Assembly: GCF_009801115.1 (NCBI RefSeq)
Contig: NZ_VTOL01000008.1
Location: 124,001-188,000 of the forward strand
DNA: 64,000 nt
Reading direction: 5' to 3'
Source of the DNA: Dyadobacter sp. 3J3
GTDB lineage: Bacteria > Bacteroidota > Bacteroidia > Cytophagales > Spirosomataceae
Positions 52,681 through 62,008 of this stretch are shown here, one piece after another. How positions within the stretch are numbered: the stretch's first letter is position 1; every line of letters begins with the position of its first letter. Position numbers and translations under genes: made by a program. The notes below the pieces were generated by a model, which saw only the letters and a list, made by a program, of their open reading frames with translations, did no database searches and had not been told where the DNA came from.

Positions 52681-53253
52681 TCAAAATTCATGTTGTATCT
52701 TTTCAAAAGGAAAAAATCCAAGATTAATTTCGTCTTCCGGTCCTTCCTCTTTTGAAATAGTCAGGTGAAATTTTTCTTTGAAAGCAGGTGCCAATATTTC
52801 CTGAACCTGAAAAATATCATCTACATCAACACCATATTTATCGTCCACATGTGAAGGTGCGCCTTCGAATCCGGTATGCTTGAAAAACGCAGTTTGCTTT
52901 GACAGCGCGATGGCCTCCATTTGATTTTCTGCCACAACGAGCGTTTTGTAATGAAATTCATCAAATTCGCCTCGCTTGTAACCTCCAAGATTGATGAAAA
53001 ACAATTTCAGATCTTCCTCTTGACTGGAAAATAACTCCCGTTCAGTAATTTCAACTTTATAACCATTTATATAATTAACTTCCCGGAAAGCGTCCAGATG
53101 GATTTTACCTTTTGCTTCCCGCCAGCTTTTTTTTATTTCCGGAATTAAATCTTTCACTGATCTTCCTATCCCAAAAAATATATCATGCTGTTCGGTAAAG
53201 CGGCCTGGTGGGCGACAACCCAGCAAAATCATGTAAAGTTTTAATTTGCTCAT
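52681..53253 (-). CDS. DUF1543 family protein
   Basis: A 190-residue soluble protein matching DUF1543: KLYMILLGCRPPGRFTEQHD at the start, DIFFGIGRSVKDLIPEIKK, and later LKLFFINLGGYKRGEFDEFH. Two such domains of about 50-60 residues appear in tandem in the family. Function unknown. It is divergent from the fluoride antiporter. Confidence 0.85.
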   Translation of the reverse strand: MSKLKLYMILLGCRPPGRFTEQHDIFFGIGRSVKDLIPEIKKSWREAKGKIHLDAFREVNYINGYKVEITERELFSSQEEDLKLFFINLGGYKRGEFDEFHYKTLVVAENQMEAIALSKQTAFFKHTGFEGAPSHVDDKYGVDVDDIFQVQEILAPAFKEKFHLTISKEEGPEDEINLGFFPFEKIQHEF

Positions 53254-53346
53254 TTGTTTATATTTTCAATTGATCAGCAGAAAATCAAATGACGACATCT
53301 AACCGATTTTTAATTCATAAAATAAAAACAAATTAGCCGGATTTTT

Positions 53347-53354
53347 TATCTTTG
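53347..53354 (+). promoter_or_regulatory. -7 element (TATCTTTG) of the fluoride-responsive transcript
   Basis: TATCTTTG matches the TAnnTTTG consensus and ends 8 nt before the aptamer, so the aptamer should lie at the very 5' end of the mRNA. No clear -33 TTG seen. Confidence 0.6.
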
Positions 53355-53362
53355 TTGTGTTA

Positions 53363-53442
53363 AGGAAATGGTGTCTTCCTATTTGAACCGCCCTAAAAAA
53401 GCTGATGGCGCCTGGTTACGTTTATTTTAAGCCAGGATAATT
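53363..53442 (+). ncRNA. Fluoride riboswitch (crcB motif) with translational expression platform
   Basis: The sequence matches the crcB motif: P1 stem AGGAA (53363-53367) / TTCCT (53376-53380), loop ATGGTGTC, the conserved AACCGCC (53386-53392) and GCTGATGG (53401-53408). The loop GGTGTC (53370-53375) pairs with GGCGCC (53407-53412), the fluoride-binding pseudoknot. CCTGG (53411-53415) can instead pair with CCAGG (53432-53436) near the start codon at 53443, so pseudoknot and hairpin compete for CC at 53411-53412. P3 is weak here. No T-run follows, so control is probably translational (inference). Confidence 0.9.
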
Positions 53443-54756
53443 ATGCCTTTTTCAGATCAAAAATCACAATTCAGAGCTTCAAAAAGTTACCTTTATTTTT
53501 CCAAAGTCAATCAAAAATTCCCTTCTTCCGGATATGTTATCAGGTGGATGTTTATCTGTTCCATTCTTGGAATCTGCGTGGGATCCGTATCTGCCTTTTT
53601 TCTTGTCTCTCTCCAATGGGCGACTGAAGTTCGCGAATCGCACCTTTGGCTGATTGCCTTACTTCCTGTCGCCGGATTTTCCATCGGGTTGTTATATCAT
53701 TATTTTGGCAAAGAAGTTGAAGGCGGGAATAATTTACTGATTGATACCATTCATAATCCAAAAGACTGGATTCCTTTCAAAATGGCTCCATTTGTACTCA
53801 TTGGAACCATCACAACTCATATTTTCGGAGGTTCAGCAGGCCGTGAGGGCACAGCTTTACAAATGTCCGGGGCTATCGGAGAGCAGTTGAGCCGGATTTT
53901 TAAATTTAATCCCGAGGACAGAAAAGTACTTTTAATCGCAGCTGTAAGTGCTGGTTTTGGCTCCGTTTTTGGTACACCACTGGCAGGAGCAATATTTGGT
54001 ATGGAAGTATTTCTAATCGGGAGATTACGGTATGATGCTATTTTTCCGGCATTTCTTTCGGCCATTCTCGCAAGCATGGTAACGGATGCCTGGCAGGTTT
54101 CCCATACACATTATCACATCGATTTTATTCCAAAAATTACTGCCGTCAACATTCTTTTCAGCATTCTCGCCGGATTATTTTTCGGGATAGTTTCTGCCTT
54201 TTTTAGTAAAACAATTCATATAACCGGCAAATTATTTAAAACGCACATTGCATATCCTCCGCTCCGGCCATTAGTCGGAGGGATTATTGTGGCTATTGGC
54301 GTTTGGACGCTTGGCACTACAAAATACATTGGACTGGGAATTCCGACGATCCTGGAATCCTTTGAACAAAGTCTCCCGGCTTATGATTTTTTACTAAAAA
54401 TCGTTTTTACAATTATTACTTTGGCCGCCGGATTTAAAGGCGGAGAAGTCACACCCTTATTTTTTATAGGAGCCACACTGGGCAATGCACTCTCCTATTT
54501 CATTCCATTGCCTATCGGTTTATTGGCAGGAATGGGCTTTGTTGCCGTTTTTGCCGGTGCCACCAATACACCGCTCGCCTGCATTTTTATGGCAATAGAA
54601 TTATTCGGTGCCGAATGCGGAGTATATGTCGCCATCGCCTGCGTGGTATCCTACCTTTTTTCAGGCAATACCAGCATTTATAATGCACAAGTTATTGGAG
54701 AACCAAAAAATTCACGTTTTAGTCAAAATGAAGGAAAGAAAATTAGTGAGCTTTAA
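53443..54756 (+). CDS. clcF: CLC-F type fluoride/proton antiporter
   Basis: A 437-residue CLC-family membrane protein with about 10-12 helices. Instead of the chloride-selective GSGIP motif it has GGNNLLI (94-100), and the gating glutamate lies in GREGT (133-137, E135) rather than GREGP; these two changes are those I recall for EriC-F/CLC-F fluoride exporters. Later GFKGGEVTPLFFIGATLGNAL and GAECGVYVAIACVV complete the pore. Together with the fluoride riboswitch upstream, export of F- from the cytoplasm is the strong inference. ATG at 53443. Confidence 0.9.
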   Translation: MPFSDQKSQFRASKSYLYFSKVNQKFPSSGYVIRWMFICSILGICVGSVSAFFLVSLQWATEVRESHLWLIALLPVAGFSIGLLYHYFGKEVEGGNNLLIDTIHNPKDWIPFKMAPFVLIGTITTHIFGGSAGREGTALQMSGAIGEQLSRIFKFNPEDRKVLLIAAVSAGFGSVFGTPLAGAIFGMEVFLIGRLRYDAIFPAFLSAILASMVTDAWQVSHTHYHIDFIPKITAVNILFSILAGLFFGIVSAFFSKTIHITGKLFKTHIAYPPLRPLVGGIIVAIGVWTLGTTKYIGLGIPTILESFEQSLPAYDFLLKIVFTIITLAAGFKGGEVTPLFFIGATLGNALSYFIPLPIGLLAGMGFVAVFAGATNTPLACIFMAIELFGAECGVYVAIACVVSYLFSGNTSIYNAQVIGEPKNSRFSQNEGKKISEL

Positions 54757-54765
54757 TAAGCTCAC

Positions 54766-55062
54766 TTAATAATTGGCAACGAGTCTTTTCCATTCGGGAT
54801 GCCTTTCAAGATAATCAAGGACATAAGAACATCTTGGAACAATCTTCCTGTTTTCAGATTCAATATATTCCAAAGTTTTTGTAACCATGGCTGAGGCCAC
54901 ACCTCTTCCTTCCAGCTCCGGAGCAACTTCGGTATGAATCAGATACACATGGTCGTATTTAATTACGTAATCAATGAAAGATCTGTGATTATCTACTATA
55001 AATTCAAAATTGTGTTTCTCCCTATTATCTACCAAACGGACATCGTCATATTTTCCACGCAT
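54766..55062 (-). CDS. Small GNAT-family (YjdJ/PF14542) acetyltransferase
   Basis: A 98-residue minimal GNAT protein: YVIKYDHVYLIHTEVAPELEGRGVASAMVTKTLEYIESENRKIVP, with the acetyl-CoA loop E-G-R-G-V-A. This is the compact family related to human GTLF3B/YjdJ; substrate unknown. Ends 9 nt past the antiporter stop, convergent. Confidence 0.85.
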   Translation of the reverse strand: MRGKYDDVRLVDNREKHNFEFIVDNHRSFIDYVIKYDHVYLIHTEVAPELEGRGVASAMVTKTLEYIESENRKIVPRCSYVLDYLERHPEWKRLVANY

Positions 55063-55352
55063 GTTTTATACTTTAAAATTTAATTCAGGGCAATTTAATT
55101 GATCAGTGCACTTTATACAAAGGTTTGCTTCTTTCAGTTTTAATTATTTTGTTTCCTTGCTACCGAGACTAATCTCGTATCACGGCTAGTTTTGAGTGTT
55201 TTTTTCTACAACTAACATAAAAACAAATATTCCTGGATGGAATAAAATATAAATACGGGGAATAATTACGCTTAATATATCTAAAACTCTACTGGCATCT
55301 ATTTTTAACAAACCTTACTAAACATTTTAACATAAACTAATTTACTACCACC

Positions 55353-55517
55353 ATGGGAAATCTTCTTTATACAATAGCCGTCATTCTGGTTATTTTATGG
55401 TTAATCGGTTATTTTGGCTTTGCCAGTTTTGGAATGGGAGGCATCATTCATATTCTTTTGGTAATTGCCGTTGTTGCCGTGATTTTAAGATTGATACGTG
55501 GAGACAGGGTTGTGTGA
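55353..55517 (+). CDS. lmo0937-type small membrane protein
   Basis: A 54-residue protein absent from longer-frame calling: start MGNLLYTIAVILVILWLIGY, glycine-rich turn, second membrane helix (IIHILLVIAVVAVILRLI), basic end GDRVV. Size and pattern match the lmo0937 family, a tiny two-helix membrane protein often stress-induced. Its terminator (55543-55580) shows it is a real unit. Confidence 0.85.
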   Translation: MGNLLYTIAVILVILWLIGYFGFASFGMGGIIHILLVIAVVAVILRLIRGDRVV

Positions 55518-55542
55518 AATTAATACTTCATCAATGATATTT

Positions 55543-55580
55543 TACTCAGGATTTCTAATCGGAATCCTGAGTTTTTTTTG
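55543..55580 (+). terminator. Intrinsic terminator after the lmo0937-like gene
   Basis: ACTCAGGATTTC and GGAATCCTGAGT form a 12-bp stem with a short loop and a run of eight T. Confidence 0.9.
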
Positions 55581-55674
55581 CTTTTTGTATACTATAAAAA
55601 CCTATGACTGATGTGATCCCTTGGCACAATTGTTATGAAAAAGGAATTACCGGTTCAAATAAGTTAACCTATCT

Positions 55675-56229
55675 ATGACAATGGAAAATTCAGATTATAA
55701 CCCCATCCAGGATACAGTAACCACTGTTTTCAAAACAAAAGAAGGAGCTCAAAAAGCTTATGACGAATTAACTTCTCATGGTTACAAGGCGGATGAAATT
55801 AGCGTACTTATTTCCGGAGAAACGCGAACGCTTCATTTTTCAAATGATTCGAAGGAAAAAAGCGATGAGCATACAGAACATAAAACGTTTGAAAAAGCAG
55901 GTATTGGAACTGCCATTGGTGGAACTGCCGGAGCAGTTGCGGGAGCTATTGCAGCCATTGGTACTGCTGTAATTATCCCGGGCCTGGGTATTGCCATAGC
56001 AGGACCGATTCTGGCATCGATGACCGGCGCAGGTGCAGGCGGCATTGCAGGTGGAATCATTGGTGCACTTGTTGGTTCAGGGATTCCCAAACATCACGCT
56101 GAACATTACGAAAAAAGTCTGAAAGATGGAGGGATAATCATTGGCTTCAAACCAAAAACAGTTGAAGACCGGATGGAAATTATCACCGCCTGGAATAGCT
56201 TGGGAGGAAGGCAGGTTCATGAAGATTAA
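55675..56229 (+). CDS. General stress protein-like protein with glycine-zipper region
   Basis: A 184-residue protein. Residues about 14-50 (VTTVFKTKEGAQKAYDELTS, HGYKADEISVLIS) form a YflT/general-stress-protein-17M-like N-terminal domain; 75-140 is a long Gly/Ala-rich hydrophobic segment (IGGTAGAVAGAIAAIG) typical of glycine zippers; the end is GGIIIGFKPKTVEDRMEII. Likely stress-related membrane-associated protein; function unproven. Confidence 0.8.
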   Translation: MTMENSDYNPIQDTVTTVFKTKEGAQKAYDELTSHGYKADEISVLISGETRTLHFSNDSKEKSDEHTEHKTFEKAGIGTAIGGTAGAVAGAIAAIGTAVIIPGLGIAIAGPILASMTGAGAGGIAGGIIGALVGSGIPKHHAEHYEKSLKDGGIIIGFKPKTVEDRMEIITAWNSLGGRQVHED

Positions 56230-56277
56230 AACGGAAATATTTATATTATAATCCAATAAAAAAGCGCATTCCTTTCT

Positions 56278-56561
56278 ATGGAAAAATACATCAGGTGCCG
56301 CCTCGAAAATGGATATTTCATCTTTGATACCATAGAAAAATATCCGGAAGATATTGCAAATGATATTCTTGAAGAATTATTAATCAGGATCTTGAAGCGA
56401 TAACGTACAAAATTGCAGACGACAATTGGTTTCAGGTAACCGGACGGATACGTGAACAATATGTAAAATTGATTCTGGACGACGATGGAAAGGATCAGGT
56501 TTTGGTCAAAATGAATACTATCAAAAGAATTCTGGAATACAGGATAAAGGAATTAGTATAG
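56278..56561 (+). pseudogene. Small conserved-type gene broken by a single-base frameshift
   Basis: ATG at 56278 opens MEKYIRCRLENGYFIFD...DILEELLIR and stops at 56401-56403, but from about 56385 a second frame continues as QDLEAITYKIADDNWFQVTG to TAG at 56559-56561. Adding one A at TTAATC (making TTAAATC) would give an uninterrupted 94-residue protein ending LEYRIKELV. Reads as a recent one-base deletion or an assembly error. No family recognised. Confidence 0.65.
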
Positions 56562-56600
56562 GAAAATCCGGGTTAAGAATATTGATCAATAGTTATTTAA

Positions 56601-56885
56601 ATGACACACGAAAAGATATTTAAACGTAAGGACGGAAGCCGGGTAAAAGTATCAGTCTGGTTATATGTTCACCTTAATAAATCAAATTGGGGATACTCCA
56701 TATTTCTTCGCGAAGCAGATTCCGACCGTTGGATCGATCCTTTCAGCGATACCGAATACATAACCCGGGTTGTAAAGCCGAAATTCAAAAACACGACAAA
56801 ACACGATTCTTTTGACAACTATATTTCGAAAAAGGAAATTATGGAAGCCAAACTTGAACTTTGGGAAATCATTAAACCTGTCTGA
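56601..56885 (+). CDS. Small hypothetical protein
   Basis: A 94-residue soluble basic protein starting MTHEKIFKRKDGSRVKVSVW, with WGYSIFLREADSDRWIDPF in the middle. No family recognised. It is 39 nt after the frameshifted gene, in the same direction, so they may form one unit with the stress gene upstream. Its end faces the convergent esterase gene 13 nt away. Confidence 0.65.
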   Translation: MTHEKIFKRKDGSRVKVSVWLYVHLNKSNWGYSIFLREADSDRWIDPFSDTEYITRVVKPKFKNTTKHDSFDNYISKKEIMEAKLELWEIIKPV

Positions 56886-56898
56886 TTTCCCAAAGTTT

Positions 56899-57579
56899 TT
56901 ACAAAATATCTTTAAGCGATTTCCAGACCGTTTCCGCCACGATTTTATGGCCTTCCACACTGGGGTGAATTCCATCCTGCTGGTTTAATTTAGCTTCTCC
57001 CCCAACACCCTGCAAAAGAAATGGTATCAGCGTAAGTTTGTTCGAAGCTGCAATATCAGTATATACATTTCTAAACTCCGTCGTATATTTTTTACCCATA
57101 CTTGGTGGCATTTGCATGCCTGCCAACACAAGTTTTGCATCAGGATATTTTGCTTTTACTTTGTCAAGAATGGATTGTAAATTCTTCTTTGTCTCACTTA
57201 CCGGAATCCCTCTTAATCCGTCATTTCCTCCAAGTTCAAGTATAAAAACGTCAACCGGCTGTTTTAAAATCCAGTCGACCCGGCTGTTTCCGCCCGCTGT
57301 GGTTTCCCCGCTTACTCCACCATTTACAACTTTGTAATCCAATCCCAATGAATCGATTCTTTTTTGGGTCAGACTGGCAAAACTTTTTGAAGGATCATCC
57401 AGGCCGTATCCCGCGGTAAGGCTGTTCCCAAAAAACAAAATAGTTTTTTTTCCCTTTTTAACTGTTACTTCTTTTCCGGATTTGGCAGATTCCGTTGGTT
57501 CAGTTTTTTTAGCTCCGTTACAAGCGGCCAATATTAGAATTAAAACAAATAATCGTGCTGTTAAAAATAGATTGTTCAT
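56899..57579 (-). CDS. tesA: GDSL-type arylesterase/lysophospholipase (TesA-like), lipoprotein
   Basis: A 226-residue SGNH hydrolase lipoprotein (C20, LILAAC). Catalytic blocks: FFGNSLTAGYGLDD (Ser53), NGGVSGETTAGG, LELGGNDGL (Asn119) and DGIHPSVEGH (Asp202, His205). As in E. coli and many bacteria it is divergent from an ABC ATPase/permease pair (ybbA/ybbP). The lipoprotein anchor differs from soluble E. coli TesA. Confidence 0.92.
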   Translation of the reverse strand: MNNLFLTARLFVLILILAACNGAKKTEPTESAKSGKEVTVKKGKKTILFFGNSLTAGYGLDDPSKSFASLTQKRIDSLGLDYKVVNGGVSGETTAGGNSRVDWILKQPVDVFILELGGNDGLRGIPVSETKKNLQSILDKVKAKYPDAKLVLAGMQMPPSMGKKYTTEFRNVYTDIAASNKLTLIPFLLQGVGGEAKLNQQDGIHPSVEGHKIVAETVWKSLKDIL

Positions 57580-57780
57580 GAGTCAGGTACTATCGGTTTA
57601 AGCTTTTTTTATTTTGGTTTAAATACAATTTAATACCGCATATCTTTACAATTGGCTGCAATCAACATGTAAAAATATACTTTTAATACTTTATATTTCC
57701 TGTCAGGTTCCAGGTTTGATTAATTGATACAAAGATCACGCCGCCAAGGTTGCAGAAAAACCCTAATAACGAAAAATTTA

Positions 57781-58470
57781 ATGAATACGATACTGAATCT
57801 GGATCAGGTAAGTAAAATCTATCAAAGCGGCAGCAGATCACTGACAGTGCTTGATAATATCAGTTTTTCTGTTGAAGCTGGCTCAACAATGTCCATTGTA
57901 GGACCATCAGGAAGTGGCAAAACTACACTTTTAGGCTTGTGCGCCGGTCTGGATCGGTCAACTTCCGGTAAAGTGGAATTGCATGAAACACGTCTTGACG
58001 GATTAAGTGAAGACCAACTGGCGGCGGTTCGGAATAAATATGTAGGTTTTATATTCCAGAACTTTCAGCTGATGCCCACATTGACGGCTTTGGAAAATGT
58101 AATGGTACCACTTGAACTTCGCGGAGAAAAAAATATAAAACCAAGAGCGCTGGATTTGCTTGATAAAGTAGGACTCGCGGATAGAGGCCACCACTATCCT
58201 GCCCAGCTTAGCGGGGGGGAACAGCAGCGTGTTTCTCTGGCAAGGGCTTTTTCAAATAAACCACAAATTTTATTTGCGGACGAGCCAACCGGAAATCTTG
58301 ATGCCGAAACAAGCGAAAAGGTGGTTAAATTACTTTTTGATTTGAACAAAGAAGCAGGAACGACGCTTGTTGTGGTAACACACGACCTGGAACTTGCCGC
58401 CAAAACACAACGAATCATAAAAATAAAAGGAGGGAAAATTATTTCAGATACACCTGCTCTGATTGTCTGA
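57781..58470 (+). CDS. ABC transporter ATPase (YbbA/LolD-like)
   Basis: A 229-residue ATPase from ATG 57781 (MNTILNLDQ); an upstream TTG at 57724 is rejected. Walker A GPSGSGKTTLLG (41-52), Q-loop FQNFQL, signature LSGGEQQRVSLARAF, Walker B ILFADEPTGNLD, H-loop VVTHD. Pairs with the permease 43 nt downstream. Confidence 0.92.
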   Translation: MNTILNLDQVSKIYQSGSRSLTVLDNISFSVEAGSTMSIVGPSGSGKTTLLGLCAGLDRSTSGKVELHETRLDGLSEDQLAAVRNKYVGFIFQNFQLMPTLTALENVMVPLELRGEKNIKPRALDLLDKVGLADRGHHYPAQLSGGEQQRVSLARAFSNKPQILFADEPTGNLDAETSEKVVKLLFDLNKEAGTTLVVVTHDLELAAKTQRIIKIKGGKIISDTPALIV

Positions 58471-58513
58471 AACCTAAGTTTTTCTTTTCCTTTTATAGTG
58501 AATTTGATATAAA

Positions 58514-61084
58514 ATGATCCCATCCGAAACATCACCTGAAGATACAAAACAAGGCTTAAACTTTCCCTGGCTGTTACAAATGGCCTGGCGCGACAGCAGA
58601 CGAAATCGTTCCAGGTTGCTTTTGTTCGTATCATCGATCGTATTAGGCATTGCTGCGCTGGTTGCCATCTATTCTCTGGGCGATAATCTCAGACAAAATA
58701 TTGACAGCCAGGCTGCTACACTTTTGGGTGCTGACCTTCAACTGTCAGGAAATAAACCGGTTACCGGAAAAACAAAAAAACTGATTGATTCTTTGGGTGT
58801 AAAACGTTCTCAAGAAAGAAGTTTTGCTTCGATGATTTTATTTCCAAAAAACAATGGAAATCGCTTAGCACAGGTTAAGGCACTGGAAGGTGATTTTCCT
58901 TTTTATGGTGACCTGGAAACTTCTCCGGTGAGCGCAGGAAAAACATTTAGAAATAGCAGGGAGGCATTGGTGGATCAAACGTTGATGCTGCAATATGAAG
59001 CAAAAGTGGGCGATTCCATCAAGGTCGGCGAGGTGACTTTTGCAATTGCGGGAATATTATTGAAAGCACCAGGACAAACGGGCCTGACAAGCTCGGTTGC
59101 GCCTTCGGTTTATATTCCAATGAAGTATCTGGACCAAACCGGTCTGATGCAAAAAGGGAGCAGGATCGCCTATCGTGATTACATCAAATTTGCTCCAAAA
59201 ACAGATGTCGAAAAATTGGTAAAATCATTAGAATCCCGATTTGACGCCGCTGATCTTGACCATAAAACGGTTCAGAGCCAGAAAGAAGATACCGGAAGAT
59301 CTTTTAAAGATCTTACCCAGTTTCTTGCTTTGGTTGGTTTTATAGCCTTGCTTCTCGGCTGTATTGGTGTTGCCAGCGCGGTTCATATTTACATCAGAGA
59401 AAAAATAAGCTCGATTGCGATTCTGCGTTGCCTGGGCGTAAAAGGGTATCAGGCATTTTTGATTTATCTTATCCAAATTGCCGGAATAGGGCTTTTTGGA
59501 TCCATTTTGGGTGCTATTCTGGGAAGTGTCATTCAACAGTTCCTACCGATTGTAATCAAAGATTTTCTTCCTTTTGAACTTACAACAGGTTTATCGTGGC
59601 CCGCTATCGGACAAGGAATTGGTATTGGATTAATCATTTCAATACTTTTTGCGATGCCGCCTTTGGTATCGATCCGGAAAATTTCTCCGCTTAATGTTCT
59701 TCGTAATACAGCAGATAACGGAAAATCACAAAGAGATCCAATAACCTGGATTATCTACATTTTGATCGTCGGCTTCATTTTCGGATTCTCCTATCTTCAG
59801 ACACATAACTGGATCCAGGCACTTTCCTTTACAGGTGGAATTTTAGGGTCTTTTCTTATTCTGACAGGTATGGCTTACCTGCTTATGTGGCTGGTTCGCC
59901 GGTTTTTTCCGATATCATGGAGCTATCTGTGGCGCCAGGGGCTGGCAAATCTTTTCCGTCCAAATAATCAGACTATCATTCTGATTGTTGCGATTGGACT
60001 TGGTACTTTATTTATCTGCACCCTGTTTTTCATTCAGACAATTCTTTTGAACCGTGTAAAATTATCATCGAGCGGAAATAAACCCAATATCGTTTTGTTT
60101 GATATTCAGTCGAGCCAGAAAGATGCAGTAATTGCGCTTGCCAAACAGGAAGGTCTTCCGGTTAACGAAACGGTGGCTATCGTCAATATACGTCTTGAAC
60201 AAGTAAATTCGCGTACTGCTGCAACGGCTGAAAGCGATACTTCCAAAGAACAATCACGCCGTATTTTTGGAAGAGAATATCGTGTCACCTTCCGCGACTC
60301 TCTTACTGCATCTGAAAAAATCGTGCAGGGTGAATGGATTGGAAAATACAAGGATAATTCCTCATTAATTCCGGTGTCGGTGGAAGAAGGTTTTGCCAAA
60401 CGAGGTAATATCGCCTTGGGAGATACGCTGGTTTTTAACGTCCAGGGTACGATCATGCAAACGTACGTAGCGAGTATGCGAGACGTAAACTGGGCGGAAG
60501 TCCAGACTAATTTCCTAGTCGTTTTTCCAACGGGCGTTCTCGAAGACGCGCCACAGTTTCATGTACTTTTAACGCATGTCCCCTCGGCTCAGGTTTCTGC
60601 CAAATTTCAGCAGGCATTAGTACAGCGCTTTCCAAATATTTCTATCATCGATCTTGCGCTGGTATTAAAAGTGATTGATGATCTTTTCAATAAAATTGGT
60701 TTTGTAATCCGGTTTATGGCCGGTTTTAGTATACTAACCGGAATTGTAGTTTTAATTTCATCTGTATTGATAAGCAAATATCAGCGGTTACAAGAAAGTG
60801 TTTTGCTGAGAACATTGGGGGCAAGCAGAAAACAAATATTTGCTATCACTGCTCTGGAATATTTTTTCCTTGGCGCTATGGCATCATTGACCGGAATTTT
60901 ACTCGCGCTTATCAGCAGTTGGGCACTTGCGAAATTTACATTTGAAACAGAATTCAAACCAGAACTTTTGCATGTGCTCTTATTATTGTTACTGGTAACG
61001 TCACTTACAGTGATCATTGGATTGATTAACAGCCGTGGCATTTTGTCAAAATCGCCGTTGGAGGTTTTACGTCAGGATGTTTAA
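58514..61084 (+). CDS. ABC transporter permease (YbbP/FtsX-like)
   Basis: An 856-residue permease with two FtsX-type modules. N-terminal membrane helix RLLLFVSSIVLGIAALVAIY, a large periplasmic domain to about 250, four helices (about 260-420), a middle region with three helices (about 415-515), a second periplasmic domain and the final FtsX core (IRFMAGFSILTGIVVLISSV, LLRTLGASRKQIFAITALEY). This is the YbbP layout that extracts hydrophobic substrates or lipids from the inner membrane. Role with the esterase is inferred from the conserved cluster. Confidence 0.9.
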   Translation: MIPSETSPEDTKQGLNFPWLLQMAWRDSRRNRSRLLLFVSSIVLGIAALVAIYSLGDNLRQNIDSQAATLLGADLQLSGNKPVTGKTKKLIDSLGVKRSQERSFASMILFPKNNGNRLAQVKALEGDFPFYGDLETSPVSAGKTFRNSREALVDQTLMLQYEAKVGDSIKVGEVTFAIAGILLKAPGQTGLTSSVAPSVYIPMKYLDQTGLMQKGSRIAYRDYIKFAPKTDVEKLVKSLESRFDAADLDHKTVQSQKEDTGRSFKDLTQFLALVGFIALLLGCIGVASAVHIYIREKISSIAILRCLGVKGYQAFLIYLIQIAGIGLFGSILGAILGSVIQQFLPIVIKDFLPFELTTGLSWPAIGQGIGIGLIISILFAMPPLVSIRKISPLNVLRNTADNGKSQRDPITWIIYILIVGFIFGFSYLQTHNWIQALSFTGGILGSFLILTGMAYLLMWLVRRFFPISWSYLWRQGLANLFRPNNQTIILIVAIGLGTLFICTLFFIQTILLNRVKLSSSGNKPNIVLFDIQSSQKDAVIALAKQEGLPVNETVAIVNIRLEQVNSRTAATAESDTSKEQSRRIFGREYRVTFRDSLTASEKIVQGEWIGKYKDNSSLIPVSVEEGFAKRGNIALGDTLVFNVQGTIMQTYVASMRDVNWAEVQTNFLVVFPTGVLEDAPQFHVLLTHVPSAQVSAKFQQALVQRFPNISIIDLALVLKVIDDLFNKIGFVIRFMAGFSILTGIVVLISSVLISKYQRLQESVLLRTLGASRKQIFAITALEYFFLGAMASLTGILLALISSWALAKFTFETEFKPELLHVLLLLLLVTSLTVIIGLINSRGILSKSPLEVLRQDV

Positions 61085-61166
61085 TCTTACGTTTTGTAGG
61101 AGTATTTAAATTATATATTAGCCTTATGTTCGGAAGATCGCAGTAGGTCGTATATCCCGATCGGTA

Positions 61167-61760
61167 TTATTGCGCCGCGTTGTGAATTTCAGTAAGTGTT
61201 TCCATACTTATACCGAGATAAGACGCGATATGAATCAATGGAATTCTTTCAAGAATTTGCGGCTGGATTTTGCACATATATTGGTACCGTTCTCTGGCCG
61301 TATGCAGCTTAAAAAGTTGAGCTTGCTCCTCCTGTCGTCCCAATATTTCTTCCATCAATCTTCTTCCCATCGTATCCACTTCAACGGACCGGCTGAATAA
61401 CTCGTAAAGTTGCTCTTTATCAAAAACGATTACATCCATATCTTCCTCAGCCAGAATAAAATACTCCGAGCCGGTTCCGAGTTTCATACTTCTTATATTG
61501 GTAGCAAATTCTTTTTCAAAATAAAAATTTGTGTTAATCGTTTTTCCGCCGTAATTGTAGTAAGCTCTGCAATAACCATTTTCGATATAATAAAGAGCAT
61601 TACTTACCTCCCCGGCATTCAATAAATATTCACCCTTTTTGACTTCACGGATTTTAAGAACCTTTTTCAAGGAACTCCATCCCTGCTCAGACAGATTGAT
61701 GATGCTTTTTATATAGATGTAAAGATTTTCCAAGTATTGAAAATTTAAGTAAAAATCCAA
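61167..61760 (-). CDS. Crp/Fnr-family transcriptional regulator
   Basis: A 197-residue regulator with an N-terminal cyclic-nucleotide-binding-like beta barrel (EVKKGEYLLNAGEVSNALYY, NFYFEKEFATNIRSM) and a C-terminal winged helix (IPLIHIASYLGISMETLTEI). The sensor lacks conserved FNR cysteines and the classical cAMP phosphate-binding motif, as in many Bacteroidota CRP-like regulators. Transcribed alone. Confidence 0.88.
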   Translation of the reverse strand: MDFYLNFQYLENLYIYIKSIINLSEQGWSSLKKVLKIREVKKGEYLLNAGEVSNALYYIENGYCRAYYNYGGKTINTNFYFEKEFATNIRSMKLGTGSEYFILAEEDMDVIVFDKEQLYELFSRSVEVDTMGRRLMEEILGRQEEQAQLFKLHTARERYQYMCKIQPQILERIPLIHIASYLGISMETLTEIHNAAQ

Positions 61761-62008
61761 CTTATATTTTTATAAAGCACACTTCTACTATTCAAAATAT
61801 AGTATTACTTAACATCTTGATTCTAATATACAATTTTTTATTATTTTATTTATTCTTTAAAGACAATCAACAGGGAACTCGTTAAAGGTTGAATTATAAT
61901 GGTACTAACAATTGTAATTTACTATTCTTACATTTTATAGACTTGAAGAATAAATTAATCTAAACGACACAGACAGGAACGCTAAAACAATAAAAAAGCC
62001 ATTCACTA

